From the NCBI GenBank assembly GCA_016793065.1, contig JAEULV010000067.1:1-39516 (forward strand): a DNA stretch of 39,516 bases. Direction: 5' to 3'. Below are positions 5,929 to 14,878 of this stretch, piece by piece. This DNA comes from Hyphomicrobiaceae bacterium. GTDB lineage: Bacteria > Pseudomonadota > Alphaproteobacteria > Rhizobiales > Ancalomicrobiaceae. Below the pieces are notes generated by a model. The model saw nothing but the letters and a program-made list of their open reading frames with translations, was not told the DNA's origin and did no database searches. Position 1 is the first letter of the stretch. Every line of letters starts with the position of its first letter. Position numbers and translations under genes: made by a program.

Positions 5929-7905
5929 ATGTCTTCCAAATCGGCCAACGACGCTGGCGGCACCACCGAGGTCGCGCCGGTCCTGGACGTCATCACCATC
6001 GGCCGCTGTTCGGTCGATCTCTACGGCCAGCAGATCGGCGGCCGGCTTGAGGACGTGACGTCGTTTTCCAAGTCCGTCGGCGGTTGTCCGGCCAATATCG
6101 CCATCGGCACGGCCCGCCTCGGCCTGCGCTCGGGCTTCGTCTCCGCCGTCGGCGACGAGCCGATGGGGCGCTTCATTCGCGAGCAGCTGCGGCGCGAGGG
6201 CGTCGACACCGGCGGACTGAAGACCGATTCCGAGCGCCTGACCGCCCTTGTCCTCCTCGGCGTGCGCGACGAAAGCCGCTTTCCATTGATCTTCTACCGC
6301 GAGAACTGCGCCGATGCCGCGCTCTCGCCCGATGATGTCGACCCATCCTACATCGCCGGCGCCCGGGCGATCGTCGTCACCGGCACCCACTTCGCCCGGC
6401 CCGGCACCGACGCCGCCCAGCGCAAGGCCATCGCCGTCGCCCGCGCCCATGGCCGCCGCGTCGTCTTCGACATTGACTACCGGCCGAACCTCTGGGGTCT
6501 GGCCGGCCACGGCGCCGGCGAGGCCCGTTTCATCGCCTCCGACACCGTCACCGCCCACCTTCGCTCGGTCCTGCCGGACTGCGACCTGATCGTCGGCACC
6601 GAGGAAGAATTCGCCATTGCCGGCGGCAAGACCGACGTGCTGGAAAACCTGCGCGCCGTGCGTGCCGTGTCGGCGGCTACGCTGGTGTTGAAGCTCGGGC
6701 CGATGGGCTGCGTCGTCTTCGACGGCGCTATCCCGCCCACCCTTGACGGCGGCATCGCCGGTCCTGGCTTCCCGGTCGAGGTCTACAACGTCCTCGGCGC
6801 CGGCGACGCCTTCATGTCCGGCTTCCTGCGCGCCTGGCTCGGCGGCGAGAGCCTCGTCACCGCCTGCGCCTGGGCCAATGCCTGCGGCGCCTTCGCCGTG
6901 TCGCGGTTGCTGTGCTCGCCCGAGATCCCGACCTTTGCCGAACTGCAGGCGTTTCTCGCTCATGGCTCGCCCCACCATGCGCTGCGCCATGACGCCGAGC
7001 TGAACCACATCCATTGGGCGACGACCCGCCGCCCGTCGCCGCCGGCATTGCTGGCCTTCGCCTGCGACCACCGCTCGCAGCTGGAGGCCATGGCCGACCG
7101 CGCCGGCGTGCCCCGCGACCGCATCGCCGCCTTCAAGCGGCTCGCCGTCACCGCCGCCGCGACGGTCGCCGCCGGGCGTCCGGGCCATGGCATGCTGCTC
7201 GACGCCACCCATGGCCGCGACGCGCTGTTCGCCGCCGCCGACCTGCCGCATCTGTGGATCGCCCGCCCGGTCGAGCGGCCCGGCTCCCGCCCCCTGCGCT
7301 TCGAGGCTGGCGAGGACATCGGCTCGCAATTGCTGGAATGGCCGGTCTGGCAGACCGTCAAGGTCCTGTGCTTCTATCATCCCGACGATCCAGCGCCGTT
7401 GCGGGCCGATCAGGAGCGCCAGCTCGGCAGGCTGTTCGAGGCCTGCCGCCGCATCGGCCGCGAATGCCTGATCGAGATCGTTGCCGGTCGCCATGGCGAA
7501 CTCGCCGACGACACCGTCGCCACCGTCCTCGATCGGCTCTATGATCTCGGCATCCGACCCGACTGGTGGAAGCTCGAACCGCAGGCGAGCGCCGCCGCCT
7601 GGACGCGGATCGGCGCGGTGATCGCCCGTCGCGACCGCTATTGCCGGGGGATCGTCATGCTCGGTCAGGATGCGCCGGAAGCCGATCTCGCCGAGGCCTT
7701 TGCCGCCGCCGCCGGCGAACCGCTGGTCAAGGGCTTCGCCGTCGGCCGCACCATGTTCTCCGCCTCGGCGGAAGCGTGGTTCGCCGGCCGGATCGACGAT
7801 GCTGCCGCCGTCGCCGACATGGCGGCGCGTTATGCCCGCCTGTGCGAGGTCTGGACCAATGCCCGCCGCGAACCGGCCGGGCCAATGGACGGGGTCGCCC
7901 CATGA
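5929..7905 (+). CDS. iolC: 5-dehydro-2-deoxygluconokinase fused to a DUF2090 aldolase-like domain (IolC)
   Basis: This is a two-domain protein of 658 residues. Residues about 18-340 are a PfkB/ribokinase domain: ITIGRCSVDLYG and SVGGCPANIA at the N-terminus, and the catalytic GAGDAF with Asp293. It phosphorylates 5-dehydro-2-deoxy-D-gluconate. Residues about 355-650 are the DUF2090 domain (LLAFACDHRSQLEAM, WWKLEPQ), which is assigned to cleavage of the phosphorylated product, i.e. an IolJ-like aldolase. The fusion is usual for proteobacterial IolC, while Bacillus has separate proteins. The ATG at 5929 follows GGAAGGGG and starts just before the kinase core; an earlier in-frame start at 5872 would add an unstructured Arg/Gly stretch. 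The stop overlaps iolD by four bases (ATGA), so the two are translationally coupled. Confidence 0.92.
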   Translation: MSSKSANDAGGTTEVAPVLDVITIGRCSVDLYGQQIGGRLEDVTSFSKSVGGCPANIAIGTARLGLRSGFVSAVGDEPMGRFIREQLRREGVDTGGLKTDSERLTALVLLGVRDESRFPLIFYRENCADAALSPDDVDPSYIAGARAIVVTGTHFARPGTDAAQRKAIAVARAHGRRVVFDIDYRPNLWGLAGHGAGEARFIASDTVTAHLRSVLPDCDLIVGTEEEFAIAGGKTDVLENLRAVRAVSAATLVLKLGPMGCVVFDGAIPPTLDGGIAGPGFPVEVYNVLGAGDAFMSGFLRAWLGGESLVTACAWANACGAFAVSRLLCSPEIPTFAELQAFLAHGSPHHALRHDAELNHIHWATTRRPSPPALLAFACDHRSQLEAMADRAGVPRDRIAAFKRLAVTAAATVAAGRPGHGMLLDATHGRDALFAAADLPHLWIARPVERPGSRPLRFEAGEDIGSQLLEWPVWQTVKVLCFYHPDDPAPLRADQERQLGRLFEACRRIGRECLIEIVAGRHGELADDTVATVLDRLYDLGIRPDWWKLEPQASAAAWTRIGAVIARRDRYCRGIVMLGQDAPEADLAEAFAAAAGEPLVKGFAVGRTMFSASAEAWFAGRIDDAAAVADMAARYARLCEVWTNARREPAGPMDGVAP

Positions 7906-9743
7906 AGACCATCCGCCTGACCGGCGCCCAGGCGCTGGTTCGCTTTCTCGCCTGCCAGATGACCGTCGTCGACGGCGAGAAACTGCCGTTCTTCGCCGGC
8001 GTCTGGGCCATCTTCGGCCATGGCAATGTCGCCGGGCTCGGCGAGGCGCTGTGGCATCAGCGCCAGAGCCTGCCGACCTGGCGCGCCCATAACGAACAGG
8101 CGATGGCCCATGCCGCGATCGCCTTCGCCAAGGCGAGCTTCCGCCGCCGCGCCATGGCCTGCACCACCTCGATCGGCCCCGGCGCCACCAACATGATCAC
8201 CGCCGCCGCCGTTGCCCATGTCAACCGCCTGCCGGTGCTGTTCATCCCCGGCGACGTCTTTGCCGCCCGCGCCCCCGATCCGGTCCTGCAGCAGGTCGAG
8301 GACTTCGCCGACGGCACCGTCTCGGCCAATGACTGCTTCCGTCCGGTGTCGCGCTATTTCGACCGCATCCAGCGCCCCGAGCAACTGATCAACGCCCTGC
8401 CGCAGGTGATGCGCGTCCTCACCGACCCGGCCGATTGCGGCCCGGCGACGCTCGCCTTCTGTCAGGACGCCCAGGCCGAGGCCTTCGACTATCCCGCCTC
8501 GCTGTTCGAGGAGCGGCTCTGGACGCCGCGCCGTCCCCGCCCCGACGCCGACGAACTCGCCGCCGCCATCGCCCTGATCCGCGCCGCGCGCAAGCCGTTG
8601 CTCATCGCCGGTGGCGGCGTGCTCTATTCCGGTGCCGGCCCGGCACTGGCGCGCCTGGTCGAGCGTCACGGCATCCCGGTTTGCGAAACCCAGGCCGGCA
8701 AGTCGGCAGTCGACGATGCTTCCGACCTCGCCATGGGCGCCGTCGGCGTCACCGGCACCTCCGCCGCCAATGCCCTCGCCGCCGAGGCCGATCTTGTGCT
8801 GGCGGTCGGAACCCGGCTCGCCGACTTCACCACCGGCTCGTGGGCGCTGTTCCGCAACCCGCGCCGCAAGCTGCTGCAGCTCAACGTCTCGAGCTTCGAC
8901 GCGCTGAAACACTTCGCCGCGACCCTCGTCTGCGACGCCGCCGTCGGGCTTGAGGAACTTTCCGCCGGCCTGAAGCGCTGGCGCGCCCCGGCGAAGTGGA
9001 GCGAGCGGGCGCGCGCCGCCCGGCGCGACTGGGAGGTCAGCGCCACCGCCGCCACCCGCGCCGGCAATGCGCCGCTGCCCGCCGATGCCCAAGTGATCGG
9101 CGCCGTCATGCGGGCCATGGGGCCGCGCGCCACCGTCGTCGGCGCCGCCGGCGGCCTGCCCGGCGAACTCCACAAGCTGTGGACCGCAAGCGCTCCCGGC
9201 GCCTATCACCTCGAATACGGCTACTCCACCATGGGCTACGAGATCGCCGGCGGCATCGGCGTCAAGCTGGCCCAGCCCGATCGCGACGTCGTCGTCATGG
9301 TCGGCGACGGCTCCTACCTGATGATGAATTCCGAGATCGCCACCTCGGTGATGCTCGGCCTCAAGCTGGTGATCGTCGTGCTCGACAATCGCGGCTTCGG
9401 CTGCATCAACCGGCTGCAGATGGCGACCGGCGGCGCCAACTTCAACAACCTGTTCGCCGACGTCGCCCATGTCGTATTGCCGGCGATCGACTTCGCCGCC
9501 CACGCCCGCGCCCTCGGCGCCGAGGCGGTCAAGGTCGACGGCATCGGCGAACTGGAAGCGGCGGTCGTCAGGGCGCGGGCTTCGGCGCGCACCTCGGTCG
9601 TGGTCATCGACACCGATCCCTTGGCATCGACCGGCGCCGGCGGCCACTGGTGGGACGTCGCCGTGCCGGAAGTCTCGCAACGCCCCGAAGTCGGACGCGT
9701 CCGCGCCGGCTACGACTTCGCCCGCAAGGCATGGCGGCTCTGA
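7902..9743 (+). CDS. iolD: 3D-(3,5/4)-trihydroxycyclohexane-1,2-dione acylhydrolase (IolD)
   Basis: This 613-residue thiamine-diphosphate enzyme opens the ring of the diketo intermediate to give 5-deoxy-glucuronate in the inositol pathway. Three ThDP-fold domains are visible. The N-terminal pyrimidine-binding domain has the catalytic Glu65 in RAHNEQAMAHAA and TTSIGPGATNM. The middle domain has PLLIAGGGVLYSGAG and VLAVGTRLADFTTGSW. The C-terminal cofactor domain has the metal motif VGDGSYLMMNSEIA (Asp469) and VLDNRGFGCINRLQ. Length and motifs match IolD rather than acetolactate synthase; the short GFGCIN motif is typical of IolD. It starts at the ATGA overlap with iolC, and 58 bases separate its stop from iolE. 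Confidence 0.93.
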   Translation: MKTIRLTGAQALVRFLACQMTVVDGEKLPFFAGVWAIFGHGNVAGLGEALWHQRQSLPTWRAHNEQAMAHAAIAFAKASFRRRAMACTTSIGPGATNMITAAAVAHVNRLPVLFIPGDVFAARAPDPVLQQVEDFADGTVSANDCFRPVSRYFDRIQRPEQLINALPQVMRVLTDPADCGPATLAFCQDAQAEAFDYPASLFEERLWTPRRPRPDADELAAAIALIRAARKPLLIAGGGVLYSGAGPALARLVERHGIPVCETQAGKSAVDDASDLAMGAVGVTGTSAANALAAEADLVLAVGTRLADFTTGSWALFRNPRRKLLQLNVSSFDALKHFAATLVCDAAVGLEELSAGLKRWRAPAKWSERARAARRDWEVSATAATRAGNAPLPADAQVIGAVMRAMGPRATVVGAAGGLPGELHKLWTASAPGAYHLEYGYSTMGYEIAGGIGVKLAQPDRDVVVMVGDGSYLMMNSEIATSVMLGLKLVIVVLDNRGFGCINRLQMATGGANFNNLFADVAHVVLPAIDFAAHARALGAEAVKVDGIGELEAAVVRARASARTSVVVIDTDPLASTGAGGHWWDVAVPEVSQRPEVGRVRAGYDFARKAWRL

Positions 9744-9801
9744 TGTCGCAGCCGTCAGCCGGCCCCGCCCCGAACAATTCCTCGATCCAGGACCGCGACC
9801 C

Positions 9802-10686
9802 ATGACAATCCGCATCGGCGCCAACCCCATCGGCTGGTCCAACGACGACATGCGCGAACTCGGCGGCGAGACGTCGCTCGAAACCTGCCTTGCCGAGGCC
9901 CGCGACGTCGGCTTCGTCGGCATGGAGCTCGGCCACAAGTTCCCCCGCGAGGCCGACGCGCTGCGCGCCGCGCTGGCGCCCTTCGGCATGGCCTGCGTCT
10001 CCGGCTGGTATTCGGCCGAACTGCTGCTCCGCGATGCCGAGGCCGAACTGGCGGCGTTGCGCCCGCATCTCGACCTGCTGAAGGCGATGGGATCGACCGT
10101 CCTGGTCTTCGCCGAAACCTCCAATGCCATCCATGGCCGGATCAATACGCCGCTTTCGCGCCGGCCGCGGCTCGCCGCCGGCGACTGGGCCGAATATGGC
10201 CGCCGCATCAGCCAGGTCGCCGAGGCGACGCTGCGCGAGGGCGTCCGGCTGGTCTATCATCACCACATGGGCACGATCGTCCAGTCCGGCGCCGATATCG
10301 ACGCCTTCATGGCGGCGACCGGCGAGGCGGTGCACCTGTTGCTCGACACCGGCCACGCCACCTGGGGCGGCGCCGATCCGGCGGCATTGGCCCGGCGCCA
10401 TCGCGCCCGCATCAGCCATGTCCACGCCAAGGACGTCCGCGCCGACGTCATGGCCCGCGCCGCCGCCGAGGACTGGAGCTTCCTCACGTCGGTGCTCAAC
10501 GGCGTCTATACCGTGCCCGGCGACGGCATGATCGACTATGTCTCGGTGTTCAAGGCGCTGCCCGGCTATTCCGGCTGGGTCGTTGTCGAGGCCGAACAGG
10601 ATCCGAAGGAGGCCAACCCGCTCGCCTATGCCCGCATGGGCTACGCCAATCTCGTCCGCGACCTGCGCCTTGCCGGCCTGATGTGA
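9802..10686 (+). CDS. iolE: Myo-inosose-2 dehydratase (IolE)
   Basis: The 294-residue protein is a TIM-barrel of the AP-endonuclease-2/sugar isomerase superfamily and dehydrates 2-keto-myo-inositol, acting just before IolD. Characteristic pieces are IGANPIGWSNDDMRELG at the start, VYHHHMGTIVQ, LLLDTGHATWGG and HVHAKDVR, which supply metal-binding His, Asp and Glu residues, and VVVEAEQDP near the end. The ATG at 9802 is chosen because the conserved MTIRIGANPIGW begins there. The open frame upstream overlaps iolD and shows no homology. Length equals the family norm of about 300. It is the third gene of the iol operon. Confidence 0.93.
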   Translation: MTIRIGANPIGWSNDDMRELGGETSLETCLAEARDVGFVGMELGHKFPREADALRAALAPFGMACVSGWYSAELLLRDAEAELAALRPHLDLLKAMGSTVLVFAETSNAIHGRINTPLSRRPRLAAGDWAEYGRRISQVAEATLREGVRLVYHHHMGTIVQSGADIDAFMAATGEAVHLLLDTGHATWGGADPAALARRHRARISHVHAKDVRADVMARAAAEDWSFLTSVLNGVYTVPGDGMIDYVSVFKALPGYSGWVVVEAEQDPKEANPLAYARMGYANLVRDLRLAGLM

Positions 10687-10721
10687 ACGCGGGCGCCGCC
10701 AGCCCGCCGGGGAGACAACCG

Positions 10722-11516
10722 ATGCCGCACCTGCGCCAGCGTCCCAATGCGTCGAACCCGCGCCATGCGATCACGCCGGCATCCGCCGGCTGGGACCATG
10801 TCGGCTTCGAACTGCGCGATCTCGCCGCCGGCGACGTCCATGCCGGCGTCGGCGAGGGGCGCGAACTCTGCCTCGTGCTGGTCGCCGGCCGCGCCCGCGT
10901 CATCGCCGGCGTCACCGATTTCGGCGAGCTCGGCGAGCGGATGAACCCGTTCGACGGCCTGCCCTGGTCGGTCTATGTGCCCGCCGGCGTCGGCTTTCGC
11001 GTCGAGGCCGTCACCCCGGTCGAACTGGCGATCTGCTCGGCGCCCGCCACCGGCCGCCTGTCGGCGCGGCTGATCCCGCCGGCCGACGTCGGCGAGGAGA
11101 CGCGCGGTGAGGGAACCAACACCCGCTACGTCCGCAACATCCTGCCCGAAAGCGCCAGCGCCGAGAGCCTGCTGGTGGTCGAGGTGATCACCCCCGGCGG
11201 TAACTGGTCGAGCTACCCGCCCCATCGGCACGATCGCGACGACCTGCCGGCCGAAAGCCTGCTGGAAGAGACCTATTACCACCGCCTGCGCCCGTCGCAG
11301 GGCTTCGGCTTCCAGCGCGTCTATACCGACGACGGCACGCTCGACGAGGCGATCGCCTTCACCGATCGCGACGTGGTGCTGGTGCCGCGCGGCTATCACC
11401 CGGTCGGCGCCCCGCATGGCTACGATCTCTATTATCTCAACGTCATGGCCGGTCCGAAGCGGACGTGGAAGTTCCACAACGACCCGGCCCATGCCTGGAT
11501 CGTCCAGCCGAAATGA
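10722..11516 (+). CDS. iolB: 5-deoxy-glucuronate isomerase (IolB)
   Basis: The 264-residue bicupin converts 5-deoxy-glucuronate to 5-dehydro-2-deoxy-gluconate, the substrate of IolC. The metal-binding part is visible as SSYPPHRHDRDDLPAES followed by LEETYYHRLRP, with further His in VPRGYHPVGAPHGYDLYYLN. The ATG at 10722 has GGGGAGA eight bases upstream. A GTG at 10683 overlapping the iolE stop would add 13 residues of low-complexity sequence and is less likely. It is the last gene of iolCDEB. The methylmalonate-semialdehyde dehydrogenase gene iolA, often part of this set, does not follow. A convergent response-regulator gene ends 30 bases downstream. Confidence 0.93.
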   Translation: MPHLRQRPNASNPRHAITPASAGWDHVGFELRDLAAGDVHAGVGEGRELCLVLVAGRARVIAGVTDFGELGERMNPFDGLPWSVYVPAGVGFRVEAVTPVELAICSAPATGRLSARLIPPADVGEETRGEGTNTRYVRNILPESASAESLLVVEVITPGGNWSSYPPHRHDRDDLPAESLLEETYYHRLRPSQGFGFQRVYTDDGTLDEAIAFTDRDVVLVPRGYHPVGAPHGYDLYYLNVMAGPKRTWKFHNDPAHAWIVQPK

Positions 11517-11546
11517 GCCTGGCCGGGGGCAGGGGGGATCGACCGC

Positions 11547-12293
11547 TCACGCCGGCACGCCGATCACCTGCACCTCCGCGTCGAACACATAGCCATGGCC
11601 GCGCTCGGTGCGGATGAAGCGAGGGCTCTGCGGCGTCGGCTCGATCTTGCGCCGCAGTCGCAGCACCAGCACATCGACGGTTCGATCGAACACGTCGTCA
11701 TTGACCCGGTGGGTCATCTCCAGGATCTGGTCGCGGGTCAGGACCCGGCCGCGGCCGCGCACCAGCGCCGCCAGAAGATCGAATTCCGCCACCGTCAGCG
11801 CGATCGGCGCCCCGCCCGGACCATTCAGCTGCCGCCGGTCGAGATCGAGATCGAAGCCGGCGAACCGGTAGCCGTTGCGCGCCGGCGAAGGCTGCGCCGG
11901 GCTCGGCTCCCGTCCCGTCCGCCGCAGCACCGCCTTGATCCGCGCCAGCAATTCGCGCGTGTTGAACGGCTTCACCACATAGTCGTCGGCGCCGATTTCC
12001 AGCCCGAGGATGCGGTCGAGATCGCCGCCGCGACCGGTCAGCATGATGATCGGGATCGCGCTCGTCGCCCGGATCATGCCGGCGACCGCCAGCCCGTCCT
12101 GATCCGGCAATCGCAGGTCGAGAATGATCAGATCCGGCGGCGCCGCGCCCTTCAGCATCTGCAACAGCGCCTGCGCCGTCGCGCAGCCGACGGCGACATA
12201 ACCCTCGGCGCCGACCAGGTCGACCACGACCTCGCGCACCGCCGGATCGTCGTCGACGACCGCAATCCGAATCTCGCGTCCTTCCAGCCGCAC
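11547..12293 (-). CDS. OmpR/PhoB-family response regulator, orphan
   Basis: This is a 248-residue DNA-binding regulator. Residues about 8-125 form a receiver domain with the acidic pocket DDD at 14-16, phosphoacceptor Asp59 in LIILDLRLPDQDG, the Thr/Ser switch in IIMLTGR and the conserved Lys in VVKPFNTREL. Residues about 145-240 are a winged helix (LTVAEFDLLAALVRGRGRV, FDRTVDVLVLRLRRKIE, IRTERGHGYVF). No kinase lies beside it. The nearest unpaired sensor is the hybrid kinase at 18173-20362, on the far side of the transporter genes, so the two may form one phosphorelay bracketing the afu-like operon. It converges with iolB and is divergent from the monophosphatase gene, which could be its target. 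The last two statements are inference. Confidence 0.85.
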   Translation of the reverse strand: MRLEGREIRIAVVDDDPAVREVVVDLVGAEGYVAVGCATAQALLQMLKGAAPPDLIILDLRLPDQDGLAVAGMIRATSAIPIIMLTGRGGDLDRILGLEIGADDYVVKPFNTRELLARIKAVLRRTGREPSPAQPSPARNGYRFAGFDLDLDRRQLNGPGGAPIALTVAEFDLLAALVRGRGRVLTRDQILEMTHRVNDDVFDRTVDVLVLRLRRKIEPTPQSPRFIRTERGHGYVFDAEVQVIGVPA

Positions 12294-12636
12294 GTCCCGC
12301 TCCCGTCCCGGATCGGCCCTTGCGGCCGCTGAGCGCCCGTCCCCGGTTTGCCCGGGGGCTGCGTCCGGTCTTCCGGCTGCGCCGTGGCGGCGTGCCGGCT
12401 CGTTGTTGTGGCGCGAACTGTTTCACGCCCGGCGCCGCATTTCAATCGTCGCCGGCCGCCCGTCGCCCGCGCTGGGGTGTCTTGCGCCGAGCTTTCCGGC
12501 CGTCACGAACCGCCCGGCTGAAATGCCTCGTTCATCGACGTGGTCGAAACTCGCCGCGAACCGGGACGAAGCCAGTACCAAGCCAACGATCAACCGGACG
12601 AGAAACGCCCGTCGCGACGGGCTTGCGGAGGAACCC
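12294..12636. other. Divergent intergenic region between the response regulator and the monophosphatase
   Basis: These 343 bases carry the control signals of two divergent genes. A short hairpin (CCCCGG, 12341-12346, and CCGGGG, 12352-12357) is visible. Frames open through the region have no protein-like composition. I find no convincing -35/-10 pair. GCGGAGGAACCC directly before the ATG at 12637 is a good ribosome-binding site. Confidence 0.4.
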
Positions 12637-13440
12637 ATGACCACCAGCACTGCCGCCATCCCGACCGATCGCCTGCGCGTCTATCGCGCCCTTGCCGAGG
12701 CCGCCGCCCGCGAGGCCGGCGCCCTCGCCCTGCGCCGGTTTCTCAATCGCGATTTCGAGGTCGAGGAGAAGGGCACGCAGGACTTCGTCAGCGCCGTCGA
12801 TCGCGACTGCGAGATCCTGATCAAGGACCGGCTGACCCGCGCCGCGCCCGAGGTCGGCTTCGTTGGCGAGGAGGGCAGCCGCGACTTCGGCGATGTGGTC
12901 TGGGTGGTCGATCCGATCGACGGGACGTCCAACTTCGTCCACGGCCTTGCCTACTGGTGCGTTTCAATCGGGCTTTGCGCCCATGGCCGATCGGTGGTCG
13001 GCGTGATTTATGATCCTGTCGCCAATGAGCTTTTCTCCGCCGCCGACGGTCTCGGCGCCACCGTCGACGGCCGGCCGATCCGCGTGTCCGCCATCGCCGA
13101 CCCCGCCAACGCCACGCTCGCCGTCGGCTACAGCTACCGCAAGCCGATCGACACGCACCTTGCCGCACTCGGCCGCCTGCTTGCCGCCAAGTGCGTCTAT
13201 CGCATGCCCGGCGCCGGCGCCCTGTCGCTCGCCCATGTCGCCGCCGGCCGCTTCGAGGGCTTCTGGGAGAGCCACATCAACTCGTGGGACGCCATGGCCG
13301 GCCTGTGCCTGATCACCGAGGCCGGCGGCCGCATCAACGACTTCCTCGGCGATGACGGCCTGCGCAACGGCAACGTCATCCTTGGCTGCACCCCGGACCT
13401 GGAGGCGTTCTTCCGCGAAGTGACCGGCACGCCTGGTTAA
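12637..13440 (+). CDS. Inositol-monophosphatase-family phosphatase
   Basis: The 267-residue protein belongs to the Li+-sensitive, Mg2+-dependent phosphatase superfamily (IMPase, also histidinol-phosphatase HisN and FBPase types). All metal-site motifs are present: DFVSAVDRDCE near residue 50, GEEGS (Glu70-Glu71 region), VVDPIDGTSNFVHGL and the C-terminal NSWDAMAGLCLITEAGG. The start at 12637 has a strong GGAGG site. Its position directly before a sugar-phosphate-type ABC importer and about 1.1 kb from the iol operon suggests that it strips phosphate from the imported compound, releasing inositol or another polyol. The superfamily is promiscuous, so the substrate is inferred. A 162-base gap with a hairpin precedes the binding-protein gene. 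Confidence 0.88.
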   Translation: MTTSTAAIPTDRLRVYRALAEAAAREAGALALRRFLNRDFEVEEKGTQDFVSAVDRDCEILIKDRLTRAAPEVGFVGEEGSRDFGDVVWVVDPIDGTSNFVHGLAYWCVSIGLCAHGRSVVGVIYDPVANELFSAADGLGATVDGRPIRVSAIADPANATLAVGYSYRKPIDTHLAALGRLLAAKCVYRMPGAGALSLAHVAAGRFEGFWESHINSWDAMAGLCLITEAGGRINDFLGDDGLRNGNVILGCTPDLEAFFREVTGTPG

Positions 13441-13509
13441 CAATGTTACAACGCATGCCGACGCTGCCGAAATACCCGGTTCACATGCCCCGGCAAGTCT
13501 CGCGACCGT

Positions 13510-13532
13510 GGCGACGGGTCTGATCCGTCGCC
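13510..13532 (+). repeat. 8-bp hairpin between the phosphatase and binding-protein genes
   Basis: GGCGACGG (13510-13517) and CCGTCGCC (13525-13532) form a perfect stem with a 7-base loop, 70 bases after the phosphatase stop and 70 before the next start. No T-run follows. It may reduce read-through, stabilise an mRNA end or bind a regulator. Confidence 0.4.
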
Positions 13533-13602
13533 GATGCCACAAACACAAAAGCCCGCCGCCGCCGCGAAGGTGGAGCACGGACGGGCCGGCCGGAGGACCC
13601 CA

Positions 13603-14637
13603 ATGACCCGCTCGCAGCATCGCCATGCCCTCGCATCCGCCGTCGCCGGCCTCGCCCTCATCGCCGGCGCCAGCGCCGCCAGCGCCGATGACCTGACGCT
13701 CTATTGCAGCGTCCAGGAGGAATGGTGCCAGGCGATGGCCAATGCCTTCACCAAGGAAACCGGCATCACCGTCGCCATGACCCGCAAGTCGTCGGGCGAG
13801 ACCTATGCCCAGATCAAGGCCGAGGCCGCCAATCCCAAGGGCGACGTCTGGTGGGGCGGCACCGGCGACCCGCACCTGCAGGCGGCCGAGGAAGGCCTGA
13901 CCGCCGAATACAAGCCGGCGAACTTCGCCGAGTTGCATCCCTGGGCGCAGAAGCAGGCGACCCAGTCCGGTCATCGCACCGTCGGCATCTATGCCGGTGC
14001 TCTCGGCTTTGCCATCAACACCGAGATCCTCGCCAAGAAGAAGGTCAAGGAACCCTCCTGCTGGGCCGACCTGATCAAGCCGGAATTCAAGGGCGAGATC
14101 CAGATCGCCAACCCGAACTCCTCCGGCACCGCCTATACCGCCATGGCGACGCTGGTCCAGCTGCTCGGCGAAAATCCGGCCTTCGACTACCTGAAGCAGC
14201 TGCACGTCAACGTCAGCCAGTACACCAAGTCGGGCGCCGCCCCCGCCGTGGCCGCCGGCCGTGGCGAAACCGCCGTCGGCATCGTCTTCCTGCATGACGG
14301 CGTCACCCAGGCGATCAACGGCTTCCCGGTCAAGGTCGTCGCCCCGTGCGAGGGCACCGGCTACGAAATCGGCTCGATGTCGATCATCAAGGGCGCCCCC
14401 AACGCCAAGTCGGCGCAGCGGTTCTATGACTTCGCCCTGTCGCCCGCCGCCCAGGCGACCGGCGCCGCCAACAAGAGCTATCAGGTGCCCTCCAACACCA
14501 AGTCGGTGCTGCCCGAGCAGGCGCCGCGCATGGATAAGGTCAAGCTGATCGACTACGACTTCAAGAAGTACGGCTCCTCGGCCGAACGCAAGAAGCTGCT
14601 GTCGCGCTGGGATGCCGAGGTCGGCGCCCAGAAGTGA
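13603..14637 (+). CDS. AfuA-like periplasmic substrate-binding protein
   Basis: This is a 344-residue binding protein of the class usually annotated as Fe3+ or AfuA/FbpA type. A signal peptide (residues 1-28, HALASAVAGLALIAGASAASA) precedes DDLTLYCSVQEEWCQAM. Family pieces include GDVWWGGTGDPH, ADLIKPEFKGEIQIANP and GTGYEIGSMSIIKGAPN. FbpA-type proteins bind iron with paired Tyr, which I do not see. Instead there is His231-Asp232 (FLHDG) and Glu255 (GYE), with the spacing I remember for the phosphosugar ligands of Actinobacillus AfuA (His205, Asp206, Glu229). Uptake of a phosphorylated sugar or polyol is therefore more likely than iron. The ATG at 13603 has CGGAGGA upstream. The permease and ATPase genes follow. 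Confidence 0.8.
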   Translation: MTRSQHRHALASAVAGLALIAGASAASADDLTLYCSVQEEWCQAMANAFTKETGITVAMTRKSSGETYAQIKAEAANPKGDVWWGGTGDPHLQAAEEGLTAEYKPANFAELHPWAQKQATQSGHRTVGIYAGALGFAINTEILAKKKVKEPSCWADLIKPEFKGEIQIANPNSSGTAYTAMATLVQLLGENPAFDYLKQLHVNVSQYTKSGAAPAVAAGRGETAVGIVFLHDGVTQAINGFPVKVVAPCEGTGYEIGSMSIIKGAPNAKSAQRFYDFALSPAAQATGAANKSYQVPSNTKSVLPEQAPRMDKVKLIDYDFKKYGSSAERKKLLSRWDAEVGAQK

Positions 14638-14668
14638 GGCTTGGCGCCGGTCGCCGGTGACAGGACCT

Positions 14669-14697
14669 CGGGCCGCGAGCACCCCGCTCGCGGCCCG
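14669..14697 (+). terminator. Strong hairpin between binding-protein and permease genes
   Basis: A perfect 12-bp stem (CGGGCCGCGAGC, 14669-14680, with its complement at 14686-14697) closes a 5-base loop, 31 bases after the binding-protein stop. There is no T-run. A structure in this place often protects the upstream mRNA or partly stops transcription, so that more binding protein than permease is made. Confidence 0.6.
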
Positions 14698-14878
14698 GTC
14701 TCGCCGCTGTCGTCGCCCGCTGTCCTCATCTCGTGGTCGACCCCCCGCGGCCGCCGCCGTCAAGCCGGCGGACCTCGCCCCGGATCCTCGCCACCGATCG
14801 CCCCCATGCCGCGCCGCAATTCGCCCCGATCCGCGCACGCGTCTCGCGCCGGCCGGGCGAGCCGAAGGGCCCTCGCAC

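Noticed and set aside
5821-7494. Long antisense open frame opposite iolC
   Set aside because: Gly/Ala/Asp/Arg-rich shadow of a real high-GC gene; no motif. The same applies to the long antisense frames at 7830-10208, 12964-15108, 15077-16324, 16918-18288 and 17948-20467.
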